A stretch of DNA of 64,000 bases from Demequina sp. NBRC 110051 (lineage in GTDB: Bacteria; Actinomycetota; Actinomycetes; Actinomycetales; Demequinaceae), in the NCBI RefSeq assembly GCF_002090055.1, contig NZ_BBRH01000014.1, positions 62,001 through 126,000 on the forward strand, in the 5' to 3' direction. The position numbers and the translations under genes are program-made. Each line of letters starts with the position of its first letter. Positions within the stretch are counted from its first letter, which is position 1. Shown here in pieces: positions 17,493 to 27,242 of the stretch. The notes below the pieces were generated by a model, which saw nothing but the letters and a program-made list of their open reading frames with translations, ran no database searches and was not told the origin of the DNA.

Positions 17493-19358
17493 CTACTTCT
17501 TCTTGCCCTTGTCCGAGCCGTCGTCGGAGGTCGACAGGGCCGCGATGAAGGCCTCGGGCGGCACCTCGACCGAGCCGATGTTCTTCATGCGCTTCTTACC
17601 GGCCTTCTGCTTCTCGAGCAGCTTGCGCTTACGGGAGATGTCGCCGCCGTAGCACTTGGCGAGGACGTCCTTGCGGATGGCACGAATGGTCTCGCGGGCG
17701 ATGATGCGCGCGCCGATCGCGGCCTGCACGGGGATCTCAAACTGCTGACGGTCGATGAGGTCCTTGAGCTTGCCCACCATGCCCACGCCGTACTTGTAGG
17801 CGGCGTCCTTGTGGACCACGGCCGAAAAGGCGTCGACGGTCTCGCCCTGCAGCAGGATGTCGACCTTCACGAGGTCGGCGGCCTGGTCACCGTCGGGCTC
17901 GTAGTCGAGCGAGCCGTAGCCGCGCGTGCGGGACTTGAGCTGGTCGAAGAAATCGAACACCACCTCGGCCAGCGGCAGCGTGTAGTGCATCTCCACGCGC
18001 GTCTCCGACAGGTAGTTCATGGTGCCCATCACGCCGCGGCGCTCCTGACACAGCTCCATCACGGTGCCGATGAACTCGCTCGGTACCAGGATCGATGCCT
18101 TCACGACGGGCTCGCGTACCTCGGCGATCTTGCCGCCGGGGAACTCCGAGGGGTTGGTGACGGTGTGGATCTTGCCGTCCTCCATCTGAACCTCGTAGAC
18201 CACGTTGGGCGCGGTCGAGATGAGCTCGAGCCCAAACTCGCGCTCCAGGCGGTCGCGGACGATCTCGAGGTGCAGCAGGCCCAGGTAGCCGCAGCGGAAG
18301 CCAAACCCGAGCGCGACCGAGCTCTCGGGCTCGTACACGAGTGCGGCATCGTTCAGCTGCAGCTTGTCGAGGGCGTCGCGCAGCACAGGGAAGTCGGCGC
18401 CGTCGAGCGGGAAGAGTCCCGAGTAGACCATGGGCTTGGGGTCGCGGTAGCCGCCCAGCGACTGCTCGGCACGGCGCGCGGCCGTGGTGACGGTGTCGCC
18501 CACCTTCGACAGGCGCACGTCCTTCACTCCGGTGATGAGGTAGCCCACCTCGCCCACGCCCAGGCCCTTGGTGGGCTGGGGCTCGGGGCTGATCACGCCA
18601 ATCTCAAGCAGGTCGTGGGTCGCGAGAGTAGACATCATCGCGATCTTTTCCCGGGGCTTGAGCTTGCCGTCGACCACGCGGACGTAGGTCACCACGCCGC
18701 GGTAGGTGTCGTACACCGAGTCGAAGATCATGGCGCGCGTGGGGGCGTCCGCGTCGCCCACGGGCGCCGGGATGTCGCGCACCACACGGTCGAGCAGCTC
18801 GGGCACACCCGCGCCGGTCTTGCCGGACACGCGCAGGACGTCCTCGGGCTCGCAGCCGATGAGCTGGGCGAGCTCCGCGGCGTAGCGCTCGGGGTCCGCC
18901 GAGGGCAGGTCGATCTTGTTGAGCACCGGGATGATGGTGAGGTCGTTCTCCATCGCCAGGTACAGGTTGGCGAGCGTCTGGGCCTCGATGCCCTGCGCCG
19001 CGTCGACCAGCAGGATCGCGCCCTCGCACGCGGCCAGCGACCGCGACACCTCGTAGGTGAAGTCGACGTGGCCGGGGGTGTCGATCATGTTCAGCGCGTG
19101 CGGGGTGCCCTCGACCTCCCACGGCATGCGCACGGCCTGCGACTTGATGGTGATGCCGCGCTCGCGCTCGATGTCCATGCGGTCCAGGTACTGAGCCTTC
19201 TGCAGCCGCTCCTCGAGCACCCCCGTGATGCCCAGCATGCGGTCGGCGAGGGTCGACTTGCCGTGGTCGATGTGAGCGATGATGCAGAAGTTGCGGATCA
19301 GCTCGGGGGCGGTCGCCGCAGGCTCGATGCGGGTCGCGGATGACGCAGCAGGTGACAC
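17493..19358 (-). CDS. lepA: Elongation factor 4 (LepA)
   Basis: 621 aa from GTG 19358. The GTPase motifs are [17 protein letters not shown] and [11 protein letters not shown], followed by EF-G-like domains and the LepA-specific C-terminal domain ending in [20 protein letters not shown]. It back-translocates or rescues stalled ribosomes. The first 15 residues are variable and may be extra. Divergent from the GGDEF-EAL gene. Confidence 0.96.
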   Translation of the reverse strand: MSPAASSATRIEPAATAPELIRNFCIIAHIDHGKSTLADRMLGITGVLEERLQKAQYLDRMDIERERGITIKSQAVRMPWEVEGTPHALNMIDTPGHVDFTYEVSRSLAACEGAILLVDAAQGIEAQTLANLYLAMENDLTIIPVLNKIDLPSADPERYAAELAQLIGCEPEDVLRVSGKTGAGVPELLDRVVRDIPAPVGDADAPTRAMIFDSVYDTYRGVVTYVRVVDGKLKPREKIAMMSTLATHDLLEIGVISPEPQPTKGLGVGEVGYLITGVKDVRLSKVGDTVTTAARRAEQSLGGYRDPKPMVYSGLFPLDGADFPVLRDALDKLQLNDAALVYEPESSVALGFGFRCGYLGLLHLEIVRDRLEREFGLELISTAPNVVYEVQMEDGKIHTVTNPSEFPGGKIAEVREPVVKASILVPSEFIGTVMELCQERRGVMGTMNYLSETRVEMHYTLPLAEVVFDFFDQLKSRTRGYGSLDYEPDGDQAADLVKVDILLQGETVDAFSAVVHKDAAYKYGVGMVGKLKDLIDRQQFEIPVQAAIGARIIARETIRAIRKDVLAKCYGGDISRKRKLLEKQKAGKKRMKNIGSVEVPPEAFIAALSTSDDGSDKGKKK

Positions 19359-19388
19359 GGTGAAGAGCGTTCCTCGTCTGGGGTGCGG

Positions 19389-19436
19389 GTGGGACGCACC
19401 ATTGTCCCACGTGTGACGTGATTCTCATGCGTGGGA
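19389..19436. promoter_or_regulatory. Inverted-repeat cluster in the lepA / GGDEF-EAL divergent region
   Basis: GTGGGAC (19389-19395), GTCCCAC (19404-19410) and CGTGGGA (19430-19436) form alternating half-sites: the first pair is a perfect 7-bp dyad with an 8-nt loop, and the second reuses the middle site over 18 nt. This could be a regulator binding array or the 5' hairpin of the lepA message. Confidence 0.4.
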
Positions 19437-19508
19437 TAAACGTGCCGATAGACCCCGTGGAGGCAGGGCCACTGAGGCGCCCCGCCCGGAACCTGGGGAG
19501 ATGCGATC

Positions 19509-21266
19509 GTGAACCACGACGCCGAGGCCTTCACCGGCACCTTCCGCGACTCGCCCATCGGGATGGCCATTCTCGATGCGAGCGGCCGGTTGGTGGACGC
19601 GAACCCTGCCCTCACCACGCTCATGGGACGCACCTCCGCCCTGCTCGCCGGCGCCGGCATTGCCGGTGCGGTCCACCCCGACGACCGCGATCAGTTTCGC
19701 CAGGTGGTCGCCCATGTGGCCCGCGGCACCTCCGAGCGCGTGCAGATCCAGGTGCGTGGCCTTCACGCGTCGGGAGACGTGCTGTGGACGAAGACCACGC
19801 TCTCCCGCATGCCGGGCGCGGCCGGTCACGTCGTCGCCTATGTCGAGGACCTCACGGAGGTGCGCCGCGCTCGTGAACTCGTGGAGCACCACTCCAATTA
19901 CGACCTGCTCACGGGCCTCGCCAACCGCACCCTGCTCATTGACCGCCTGACCGTCGCCCTGCAGCGCTCCGCCGCGTCCACCGCGTGTGTGTTTCTCGAC
20001 CTCGACCACTTCAAGGTCGTGAACGACTCCCTGGGGCACGAGGCGGGCGACCTCCTGCTGGTCGAGATCGCGCGCCGCATCCAGGCGACCGTGCGCCCGG
20101 GCGACATCGTGGCCCGCCTGGGCGGGGACGAGTTTGTCGTCATCCTCGAGGACATGGACGAAGAGGGCGCGACGGGCACCATGAACGCCCTTCTCGCCGC
20201 GCTCCGCGAGCCCGTGCTCATCGCCACCCATGAGGTCGTACCCACCGTGTCCGCCGGCGTCGCCGTCGGCACGCCGCGGACCACCGCCGAGACCCTGGTG
20301 CGTGACGCCGACATCGCCATGTCGCGGGCCAAGGCCGCCGGTCGAGACCGTGTCGAGGTGTTCTCCGAGGAGTTCAGGGACGACGCCATCGTGCGTCTGT
20401 CGATCGAGTCGGAACTGCGCGTTGCCCTCCGCGAGGGCCAGCTCGAGGTGCACTACCAGCCGGTGGTCGACATGGGCACCCGCGCCGCCGTCGCGTACGA
20501 GGCGCTCGTGCGGTGGCGCCACCCCCAGCGCGGCCTGCTGCTGCCCGATGCGTTCATCGAGGTGGGAGAGGAGGCGAACCTCATCATTCCGTTGGGCGAG
20601 TTCGTCCTCGACGAGGCCTGCCGCTTCATCGCGTCGCGTCCGTCCTTCACCGGCAAGGTGCTCGTCAACGTCTCCACGAGGCAGATTGGCCTGCCGGACC
20701 TCACCGGCGTGGTGTCCCGCGCGATCGCTCGGCACGCCATCGCGCCGGATCGCCTCGCGCTCGAAATTACCGAGTCCGGCATGCTCGTCGCCACGCAGGC
20801 GGCGCTTGCCGATCTCCAGGGCCTCGCGGATCTCGGCGTCGACCTGCTGCTCGATGACTTCGGCACGGGCTATTCGGCACTGTCGAGCGTGCTGCGCTCC
20901 CCCGTCACCGGGCTGAAGCTCGCCCGAGAGTTCACGCTTCGCCTGGGCGACCGTTCCACCGGCGACCGTATTTCCACGGCCGTGGCGAGCCTGGCCGACA
21001 GCCTGGGCATGCACGGCATCATCGAGGGCGTCGAGACCGAGGCGCAGTACCGCCAGGCCCTCGCCCAAGGATGGAAGCTCGCACAGGGGTTCCTGTTTGG
21101 CCATCCCACGCCCGCGGAGCAGATTCCTGGCGCCGTCGGCGCCCCCGCATCGGCCGATGCGGCCGTCACCCCTCGTACGACGCCCCGCTTCCCGTCGCCA
21201 CCGGTGGGGCCTCGGTCCCCCATAGACGTGGCGGCGGACGTCCCGCTGCTCCCCTCACGCCTGTAA
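19509..21266 (+). CDS. PAS-GGDEF-EAL cyclic-di-GMP turnover protein
   Basis: 585 aa from GTG 19509, with GGGGAG upstream. A PAS domain (about 5-115) is followed by a diguanylate cyclase domain with intact GGDEF (205-209) and an inhibitory RxxD site RPGD (196-199), then an EAL phosphodiesterase domain with EAL at 331-333, Asn387, Glu419, the DD pair 449-450, Lys470, Glu510 and Gln513. The usual K-I-D triplet reads K-L-A (470-472), losing an aspartate normally near the metal site. No membrane segment, so it is probably cytosolic and senses through PAS. The net direction of c-di-GMP turnover cannot be predicted. Confidence 0.93.
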   Translation: MNHDAEAFTGTFRDSPIGMAILDASGRLVDANPALTTLMGRTSALLAGAGIAGAVHPDDRDQFRQVVAHVARGTSERVQIQVRGLHASGDVLWTKTTLSRMPGAAGHVVAYVEDLTEVRRARELVEHHSNYDLLTGLANRTLLIDRLTVALQRSAASTACVFLDLDHFKVVNDSLGHEAGDLLLVEIARRIQATVRPGDIVARLGGDEFVVILEDMDEEGATGTMNALLAALREPVLIATHEVVPTVSAGVAVGTPRTTAETLVRDADIAMSRAKAAGRDRVEVFSEEFRDDAIVRLSIESELRVALREGQLEVHYQPVVDMGTRAAVAYEALVRWRHPQRGLLLPDAFIEVGEEANLIIPLGEFVLDEACRFIASRPSFTGKVLVNVSTRQIGLPDLTGVVSRAIARHAIAPDRLALEITESGMLVATQAALADLQGLADLGVDLLLDDFGTGYSALSSVLRSPVTGLKLAREFTLRLGDRSTGDRISTAVASLADSLGMHGIIEGVETEAQYRQALAQGWKLAQGFLFGHPTPAEQIPGAVGAPASADAAVTPRTTPRFPSPPVGPRSPIDVAADVPLLPSRL

Positions 21267-21304
21267 CGCTCTCCGCGGCGCGCCGCGGCCCCTAGCCTGA
21301 CGGT

Positions 21305-21814
21305 ATGGAACTCGTCTTTGGCGTGCTCGCCGTCGTCGCCCTCGTGGTGGCCATCGCGCTCAAGGGCCGTCGGCCCGCCCCACCGGCCGGACCTCGACGC
21401 GCCGGGGCCTACCCAGGGGACTTCACGGGCACGCCAGCCATTTCATACTCACCGTCCCTCGACGGCGCGCCCGATCCCGGCGAAGTGGTGTGGACCTGGG
21501 TGCCGTTCGAGGAGGACTACTCGCAAGGCAAGGACCGTCCCGTGCTGCTCATCGGGCGCGACGGTCGCTGGCTACTGGGTCTCATGCTCACCAGTAAGGA
21601 CCATGATCACGAGGGTGGACGGGATCCGCGCGGGCGCCGGCGATGGGTCGACATCGGCACGGGAGCCTGGGACCGCCGAGGGCGGCCCAGCGAGGTGCGG
21701 ATCGACCGGGTGGTGCGCGTGGACCCCGCAGCGGTGCGCCGCGAGGGCGCTATCCTGGACCGAAAGCGATTCGACACGGTCGTGCGGGAGGCGAAAACCC
21801 GCCAAGGCTGGTAG
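21305..21814 (+). CDS. Membrane-anchored PemK/MazF-like domain protein
   Basis: 169 aa. One N-terminal transmembrane helix (3-20), a Pro/Arg-rich linker, then a domain (about 58-165) beginning PGEVVWTWVPFEED and continuing KDRPVLLIGRDG, LLGLMLTSKDHD and VRIDRVVRVD. These match the strand order and the conserved RPVLLI of the MazF/PemK fold. Classical MazF toxins are soluble mRNA endonucleases with an adjacent antitoxin; here there is a membrane anchor and no antitoxin gene on either side (GGDEF-EAL upstream, rpsT downstream). It may be a housekeeping member of the fold rather than a toxin. Confidence 0.7.
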   Translation: MELVFGVLAVVALVVAIALKGRRPAPPAGPRRAGAYPGDFTGTPAISYSPSLDGAPDPGEVVWTWVPFEEDYSQGKDRPVLLIGRDGRWLLGLMLTSKDHDHEGGRDPRGRRRWVDIGTGAWDRRGRPSEVRIDRVVRVDPAAVRREGAILDRKRFDTVVREAKTRQGW

Positions 21815-21895
21815 CATAATCGTTCGTGTGTGAGCGCGGCTCGCGCTCCAGCCCTCTAAGTTTTCCAGATTTCACCACCATCGAGAAGGATCGCT

Positions 21896-22156
21896 GTGGC
21901 AAACATCAAGTCGAAGATCAAGCGTATCGGCACCAACGAGAAGGCCCGCCAGCGCAACGTTGCCGTTAAGTCGGAGCTGAAGACCAACGTGCGCAAGGTG
22001 CGTGAGGCCATCACCGCCGGCGACAAGGACAAGGCCGTCGCCGCCCTCAAGGTCGCCGAGGTCAAGCTGGACAAGGCCGTCTCCAAGGGCGTCATCCACA
22101 AGAACCAGGCCGCGAACCGCAAGTCGGCGCTGGCCAAGAAGGTCGCCGCGCTGTAA
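21896..22156 (+). CDS. rpsT: 30S ribosomal protein S20
   Basis: 86 aa from GTG 21896, with AAGGA upstream. The all-helical basic sequence [20 protein letters not shown] and the C-terminal [15 protein letters not shown] are characteristic of S20, which binds 16S rRNA early in assembly. Divergent or convergent pairing with holA is widely conserved. A strong terminator follows. Confidence 0.97.
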   Translation: MANIKSKIKRIGTNEKARQRNVAVKSELKTNVRKVREAITAGDKDKAVAALKVAEVKLDKAVSKGVIHKNQAANRKSALAKKVAAL

Positions 22157-22175
22157 GCGCCCCGACTGACACGTC

Positions 22176-22210
22176 AAGCCCCGTCGCACCTCACGGTGCG
22201 GCGGGGCTTT
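22176..22210 (+). terminator. Rho-independent terminator of rpsT
   Basis: A 15-bp stem with one mismatch (22176-22190 with 22195-22209), a 4-nt TCAC loop and a short T-run (CTTTGTC). It lies 20 bp past the rpsT stop and before the end of the convergent holA, so it may work for both. Confidence 0.88.
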
Positions 22211-22228
22211 GTCGTCTGCCGGTGCGAC

Positions 22229-23212
22229 CTAGCGTTGCTGGGCGAGCTGCGCGACGCTGCGCACCGCACGCTCCAGCGCGAACTGCGGGGCGCGTGCCGC
22301 GCCCTTGATCTCTGCATCGGCCGTCGCCACCGCCTCGATAGCCGTCGCGAGAGTCTCGGCGTTCCACCGCTGCAGCTCCCGGCGCGCGCGGTCCACCTGC
22401 CACGGAGAGATTCCCAGGTCGCGCGTGGGGTCGAGCCTGCGACCGCGGGCGGCCCCCACCTTCGCGAGCGTGCGCAGCTTGGCGGCCATGGCCGCGTTCA
22501 GCGGCACAGGGTCGTTTCCCGTGGCGAGCGCGTGACGCACCAAACTCAGCGCCTTCGCCACATCGCCGGCGACCGCGGCGTCGGCCACCGCGAACGCCGT
22601 GGCGTTCACGCGCGTGCCGTAGTAACGCGTGACGGCGGCCTGATCGATGGTGCCGTCGACATCGCTCATCAGCTGATGGCACGCGGCCGCGACCTCGGCG
22701 ATGTCGGTGCCGACGGCGTCGACCAGGCTGCGCACCACGGAGGCCTGCACCGGCCGCTTGCCGCGTTCGAACTCGCCGCGCGCGAAGTCCATGATCTCGG
22801 CGTCCTTCTTGACCGCGGGGCACGTGTACTCGGGTGCGCCGCCCTTGCGCAGGGTGTCGAGCAGCTTCTTGCCACGCACGCCGCCGCCGTGGCGGATGAT
22901 CACGATGACCTCGGGGTCGGGCTGGGCGACATACGCGAGGGCGTCGGCGAGGAACTCGTCGTTCATCGACTCGGCTCCCTCGACGAGCACTATTCCAGCG
23001 TCATCGAACAGCGACGGAGACGCGGCCGCGAGGAGCGCTCCACGCGTGTACGCGCCCGCATCAAGCCGTGTCACGGCCGCGCCCGGGCGGGCCGCGACGA
23101 TGCGCTCGACCGCGCGCTGACCGAGCAGGGCCTCGGGCCCCGAGACCAGCACCACAGGGGCGGGGGCGGCGCGATGCCAGGTCGGTTCTGCGGAACGAGT
23201 GCGGGCTGCCAT
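22229..23212 (-). CDS. holA: DNA polymerase III subunit delta
   Basis: 327 aa. N-terminal VVLVSGPEALLGQRAVERIV and the C-terminal YYGTRVNATAFAVADAAVAGD region match HolA, an AAA+-fold subunit of the clamp loader that opens the beta clamp. Length and neighbours (comEC upstream, rpsT downstream) are those usual in actinobacteria. It begins 4 nt after the comEC stop. Confidence 0.94.
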   Translation of the reverse strand: MAARTRSAEPTWHRAAPAPVVLVSGPEALLGQRAVERIVAARPGAAVTRLDAGAYTRGALLAAASPSLFDDAGIVLVEGAESMNDEFLADALAYVAQPDPEVIVIIRHGGGVRGKKLLDTLRKGGAPEYTCPAVKKDAEIMDFARGEFERGKRPVQASVVRSLVDAVGTDIAEVAAACHQLMSDVDGTIDQAAVTRYYGTRVNATAFAVADAAVAGDVAKALSLVRHALATGNDPVPLNAAMAAKLRTLAKVGAARGRRLDPTRDLGISPWQVDRARRELQRWNAETLATAIEAVATADAEIKGAARAPQFALERAVRSVAQLAQQR

Positions 23213-23216
23213 GGCT

Positions 23217-25529
23217 CTAGGGTGCCATGCCGCTACGACACCGGACCGCAGCGTCCCCCGCAGCCGAGATGCTCACCACGATGTCCCCGCACGTGGCCGT
23301 CACGGCCAGGGTCCCCACGCGGTCCTCGTACAGGTCGAGCGCGGCGCGAGCCGGGTGACCGTAGTCGTTGTCACGGCCCGCGCCGATCATCCCCACGGTG
23401 GCGGTGAGGTCCGCCGCGAGCGCCTCGTCCTGCGCCGCCGAGCCGTGGTGCGCGACCTTCACGACGTCCACCGAGAGCGGCGGGAGCACGTCGGCGAGGG
23501 TGCGCTGGGCGCCGGGCTCGAGGTCGCCCAGCGCGAGCATGCGGGCGCGCTCGCCGTCGACGAGGACGACGATCGAGGCATCGTTGGCGTCGTCTGGCTC
23601 GCGGTCGAGATGCCCAAAAGAGAGCACCCGCACCGCGGCGCTCCCGGCGCTCACGGCCTGGGCAAGCGCCGGAACTTCGACCGCGACACCGGCCTGGGCG
23701 AGGTCCCTGTGGGCCCGGCCGTTCCAGCCGGCCCGCGAGATCCATGCCCGGTCTACCGTGGCGCGGGCCGCGACCGCCGTGACCGCGCCGTCATGGTCGG
23801 CGTGCGGGTGCGTCAGGATCAGCAACGGCGCATGCCGCACGCCGTAGCGCCGTAGGCACGCGTCGGCGAGCGCCGCGTCCCTTCCCGTGTCGATGACCAC
23901 AGCGCTGTGGGGTCCCGCCCGCATCAGGGTCATGTCCCCCTGGCCCACGTCGCACATGACCACATCCCAGTCATCGACGACCCGGCCGGGCCACGCGCTG
24001 ACCGCCAAGGCGGAGGCCGCGACGGCGACGGCGAGCGCCGCGGTGGCACGCCTGCGACGCCGCGTAGGAGCCACGGTCGCAAGGATCGCGACGAGGACCA
24101 CCGCTGATGCGAGCGCGAGTCCCCGCGGCCCCTCGGGCCACGCGAGCATGGCACCCGGCACGCGCGTCACCGCCTGCGCAACCGCCGCGACCGGGATCGC
24201 AGCGGCGTCGCTGACGGCCAGTAGCGCATGGCCGGCGCTGGGCCACCAGGGCCCCACGCACGCGGCCGTCAGTCCGGCCATCATCAGGGGCAGCAGGAAG
24301 GGCACCACGACGAGGTTGGCGGGGATCGCCCATCCGGAGATCCCCGGCTGCAGCATCAGGAGGATGGGAGTCAAGGCCGCCTGGGCCGCGAGGGGGACGG
24401 AGACGGCGCGAGCGGCCCGCGGGGTCATGCGTCGCCCCATGAGGCGCGCGAGCACCGGCGCCCACAACACGATCGCGCTGACAGCGATGACGGACATGAG
24501 AAAGCCAATCTCGACTGTCAGAGCCGGCGCCGTCGCGACCACTGCGAGGACGGCCGTCGATAACGCGGGCAGGCCGCGAGCCTTGCGGCCGAGAGCCAAC
24601 GCCGCCGCGACGACGGCCGCCATCACGGTGGCGCGCGCGACCGACGGGGCCGCTCCCACGAAGGCGGCGAACACGACCGCCGCTCCCGCCACGGCCACTG
24701 CCGCGACGACCCGTGGTGCCCGCACGGCGCGCGCCGCGGCGATGACGAGGAGCGTGACCACCGCGAAGTGCGCGCCCGAGACTGCCGTGAGGTGCGCGAG
24801 GCCAGAGGTGCGCATCGCGGCAACCTGGGCGTCACTCATCGCGCTCGTGTCCCCCGTCAGCATCCCGCGCACCAATCCACCACGCTCGGGCGGAAGAGCC
24901 GCGGTCGCTTCCGCGATCCATGTCCGCCCGGCCGCAAGCGCGCCCCGTGGCTCCCCCACCGCCTCCAGGGTCGCGCTCCATGCAATGGCGCCCTGGTCGC
25001 TCGCGACAAGATCGGCGGCGACCTCGATGACCTCGTCACGCTCGACAACATCGGGCTCGAGGACCACGGTGACGCGCCCCTGAACGGCCTCCCAGGCGCC
25101 CGAATCCTGCGGCCGCCACTGGGTGAGAGCCATATCGACCATGGCGGCATCCCCCGAGCGCAACGCGACGACCCGCGGTGCCTCGATGACGGTGCCACGC
25201 AGCCCCACCTCGCCTGTGTCGACGGTGGCTGTGGGGAGCCCCGAGACTGCCGCGACCCCTGCGTAGATCAGGCCCGCCGCGAAGGCGACGCTGGCGAGCG
25301 TGACCGCACACGCCACACGCGCGGCTCGCTCTGTCCGGTTCCGTGGCGGCGCCAAGCCTCTGCGTCGCTCGTGCAGGTCTCCCGCCCACTGCGCGGCGCC
25401 GGCAAGGAGTGCCATGAGCGCCACGACGGCGACAGTGGCGACGGCGTCCAGGCCCCTGTCCGCACACGCCGCCGCGCTCCATGCGGCCGCCGCTGCGGGC
25501 ACGAGGCGCGCGTCATGCGCTGGCCTCAC
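23217..25529 (-). CDS. comEC: ComEC/Rec2 DNA-uptake channel protein
   Basis: 770 aa. An N-terminal membrane region and DUF4131-type domain (1-190), the Competence domain with many helices (about 200-480; GLAHLTAVSGAHFAVV is its hallmark), and a C-terminal metallo-beta-lactamase domain (about 520-770) with THPHADHDGAV and DVGQGDMT. ComEC forms the inner-membrane channel for transforming ssDNA. It overlaps comEA by 4 nt. Whether this organism is transformable is not shown by the window. Confidence 0.95.
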   Translation of the reverse strand: MRPAHDARLVPAAAAAWSAAACADRGLDAVATVAVVALMALLAGAAQWAGDLHERRRGLAPPRNRTERAARVACAVTLASVAFAAGLIYAGVAAVSGLPTATVDTGEVGLRGTVIEAPRVVALRSGDAAMVDMALTQWRPQDSGAWEAVQGRVTVVLEPDVVERDEVIEVAADLVASDQGAIAWSATLEAVGEPRGALAAGRTWIAEATAALPPERGGLVRGMLTGDTSAMSDAQVAAMRTSGLAHLTAVSGAHFAVVTLLVIAAARAVRAPRVVAAVAVAGAAVVFAAFVGAAPSVARATVMAAVVAAALALGRKARGLPALSTAVLAVVATAPALTVEIGFLMSVIAVSAIVLWAPVLARLMGRRMTPRAARAVSVPLAAQAALTPILLMLQPGISGWAIPANLVVVPFLLPLMMAGLTAACVGPWWPSAGHALLAVSDAAAIPVAAVAQAVTRVPGAMLAWPEGPRGLALASAVVLVAILATVAPTRRRRRATAALAVAVAASALAVSAWPGRVVDDWDVVMCDVGQGDMTLMRAGPHSAVVIDTGRDAALADACLRRYGVRHAPLLILTHPHADHDGAVTAVAARATVDRAWISRAGWNGRAHRDLAQAGVAVEVPALAQAVSAGSAAVRVLSFGHLDREPDDANDASIVVLVDGERARMLALGDLEPGAQRTLADVLPPLSVDVVKVAHHGSAAQDEALAADLTATVGMIGAGRDNDYGHPARAALDLYEDRVGTLAVTATCGDIVVSISAAGDAAVRCRSGMAP

Positions 25530-26224
25530 ATCGTGACGAGCCCGTCGAGGCGTGCCACGAGGGCGGGACCGATGCCTGGGACGCGCTGCAGGTCATCGAG
25601 GCTCGCGTAGGGGCCATTCGCGTCCCTATCCGCGACGATATTGGCGGCCGTCACGGGGCCCACGCCCGGCAGTCCCTCGAGAGCGGCGGCGTCGGCAGTA
25701 TTGAGGCGCACCGTCGAGTCCTCCTCAGCACCGGCCTCCCCCACGCGGGGCACGGAGATCTGTTCGCCGTCGAGCGGCACACGCGCGAGGTTGAGCGCGG
25801 ACAGGTCCGCGTCCGCGAGGGAGCCTCCCGCACGCTCGATGGCATCTGCCACACGCTCGCCGGGGCTGAGCTCGATGAGACCAGGTGTCGCGACCGCGCC
25901 TGCGACGTGCACCACGGCCATCGGCCCGACTGTGCTCACCGAAGGAGCTGGCGCGGCGCTCGCCGCCGGCGTGGGCGTCGCGTCCGCCCCGAGGGGCTCC
26001 GACACCGCGGGGCGGGCGAGTGCCCACACGAGCAGCGCGATGAGCCCGATAGCGCCCGCCGCGGTCAGTGCGACCCGCGGCGACAGCGCCCAGCGCACCC
26101 CGCGTGACTCGTCGTCGATCTCGCGCCCGTGCGCCGTCTCGTAGGCGCGGCCCGCGGCGCGCATGGCGCTGTCGCGCCAACGGGTGAGGGCCTCGTCCTC
26201 GCTCTCGGGTGTCGTGGGAACCAT
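25526..26224 (-). CDS. comEA: ComEA-type helix-hairpin-helix DNA-binding protein
   Basis: 232 aa. A cytoplasmic N-terminus, one membrane helix (about 52-70, VALTAAGAIGLIALLVWAL), a flexible segment, an SLBB domain (VHVAGAVATPGLIELSPGERVADAIERAGG) and two C-terminal HhH motifs (LEGLPGVGPVTAANIV, VPGIGPALVARL). It is the surface DNA receptor that delivers DNA to ComEC. It forms an operon with comEC and holA. Confidence 0.93.
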   Translation of the reverse strand: MVPTTPESEDEALTRWRDSAMRAAGRAYETAHGREIDDESRGVRWALSPRVALTAAGAIGLIALLVWALARPAVSEPLGADATPTPAASAAPAPSVSTVGPMAVVHVAGAVATPGLIELSPGERVADAIERAGGSLADADLSALNLARVPLDGEQISVPRVGEAGAEEDSTVRLNTADAAALEGLPGVGPVTAANIVADRDANGPYASLDDLQRVPGIGPALVARLDGLVTM

Positions 26225-26323
26225 GCCTGCGACGCTAGGCGGGCATCCTCACCTCCGTATGACGGCTGCCCGCACCCGTGGACGGCCGCGCACCCCGAAC
26301 GCGCCTGGGGACGACGCTCGGAT

Positions 26324-27196
26324 TCAGTGCCGCGGGGTGGCCTCAGGCGCGTCGAGGAGAGCGGCCGGCAGCTCCGCCGTCACGACGCCGAGCGCGCCTG
26401 GGCCCGCATGGACCGCGAGGACCGCGCCAATGTCGGTTCGCACCAACATCGCGGCGTCGGCGAAGGCCTCGGCCGTCGCATCGGCATACGCACCGTCGCC
26501 GACCGTGAGGATGCCGACACCGGGCCGTGTCAGCGTATCCACGGCGCGCCGCGCGCGAGTGGCCACCGCCTCCCTGGCGCGGGCCGTCGATCGCACCTTC
26601 TCCGCGGCCACGACCTCCCCGTCCACGATCTCGAGCACCGGCCGCACCTGCAGCATGCGCCCCACGGCCGCGGCCGCGGACGACAGCCGTCCGCCGCGCC
26701 GCAGGAACTCGAGTGTGTCCACGGTGAAGACGCAGCGCGCGGACGCGGCCACCTTCACTGCCGTCGCGGCGACATCCTCCGGGTTGTCGCCCGCGCGCGC
26801 GGCCGCGGCCGCGGCGAGCGCCGCGAAGCCCGTGCCCAAGGCGACCTGGCGGGAGTCCACGACCTCGACGGGGATGCCCACGGCATCGGCCGCCTTCCTG
26901 GCCCCAGCGACCGTCCCCGAGAGTCTCGACGACAGCAACACCGCGACCACGGCCGACGCCCCGGCCACCTCGACGGCACGGAAAGCCTCCGCGAACGCCT
27001 CGACAGCGGGCTGCGATGTCGTGACGGACTTGCCCGCCAGCAACGCCTCGAGGACGCCGTCGGCTCCCACGCCCTCCGGGCGCGCCTCACCGTCCACCAC
27101 GACCTTTAAGGGCACCACGGTGATACCCCAACGGCGCACCAGGTCGTCGGGTAGCGCCGCGGACGAGTCCGTGACGACGGCGACGCGCTCGGTCAT
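26324..27196 (-). CDS. DegV-family fatty-acid-binding protein
   Basis: 290 aa. N-terminal VVTDSSAALPDDLVRRWGITVVPLKVVVDG and the central SSRLSGTVAGARKAAD and DSRQVALGTGF are the DegV signatures. Such proteins bind a fatty acid in a cleft and in Firmicutes deliver it to fatty-acid kinase; no kinase gene is nearby. It lies between comEA and leuS. Confidence 0.92.
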   Translation of the reverse strand: MTERVAVVTDSSAALPDDLVRRWGITVVPLKVVVDGEARPEGVGADGVLEALLAGKSVTTSQPAVEAFAEAFRAVEVAGASAVVAVLLSSRLSGTVAGARKAADAVGIPVEVVDSRQVALGTGFAALAAAAAARAGDNPEDVAATAVKVAASARCVFTVDTLEFLRRGGRLSSAAAAVGRMLQVRPVLEIVDGEVVAAEKVRSTARAREAVATRARRAVDTLTRPGVGILTVGDGAYADATAEAFADAAMLVRTDIGAVLAVHAGPGALGVVTAELPAALLDAPEATPRH

Positions 27197-27242
27197 GACC
27201 CCACGCTAGCGGCGACCGGTCCCCTGGGGCCCGGCGCCACCA

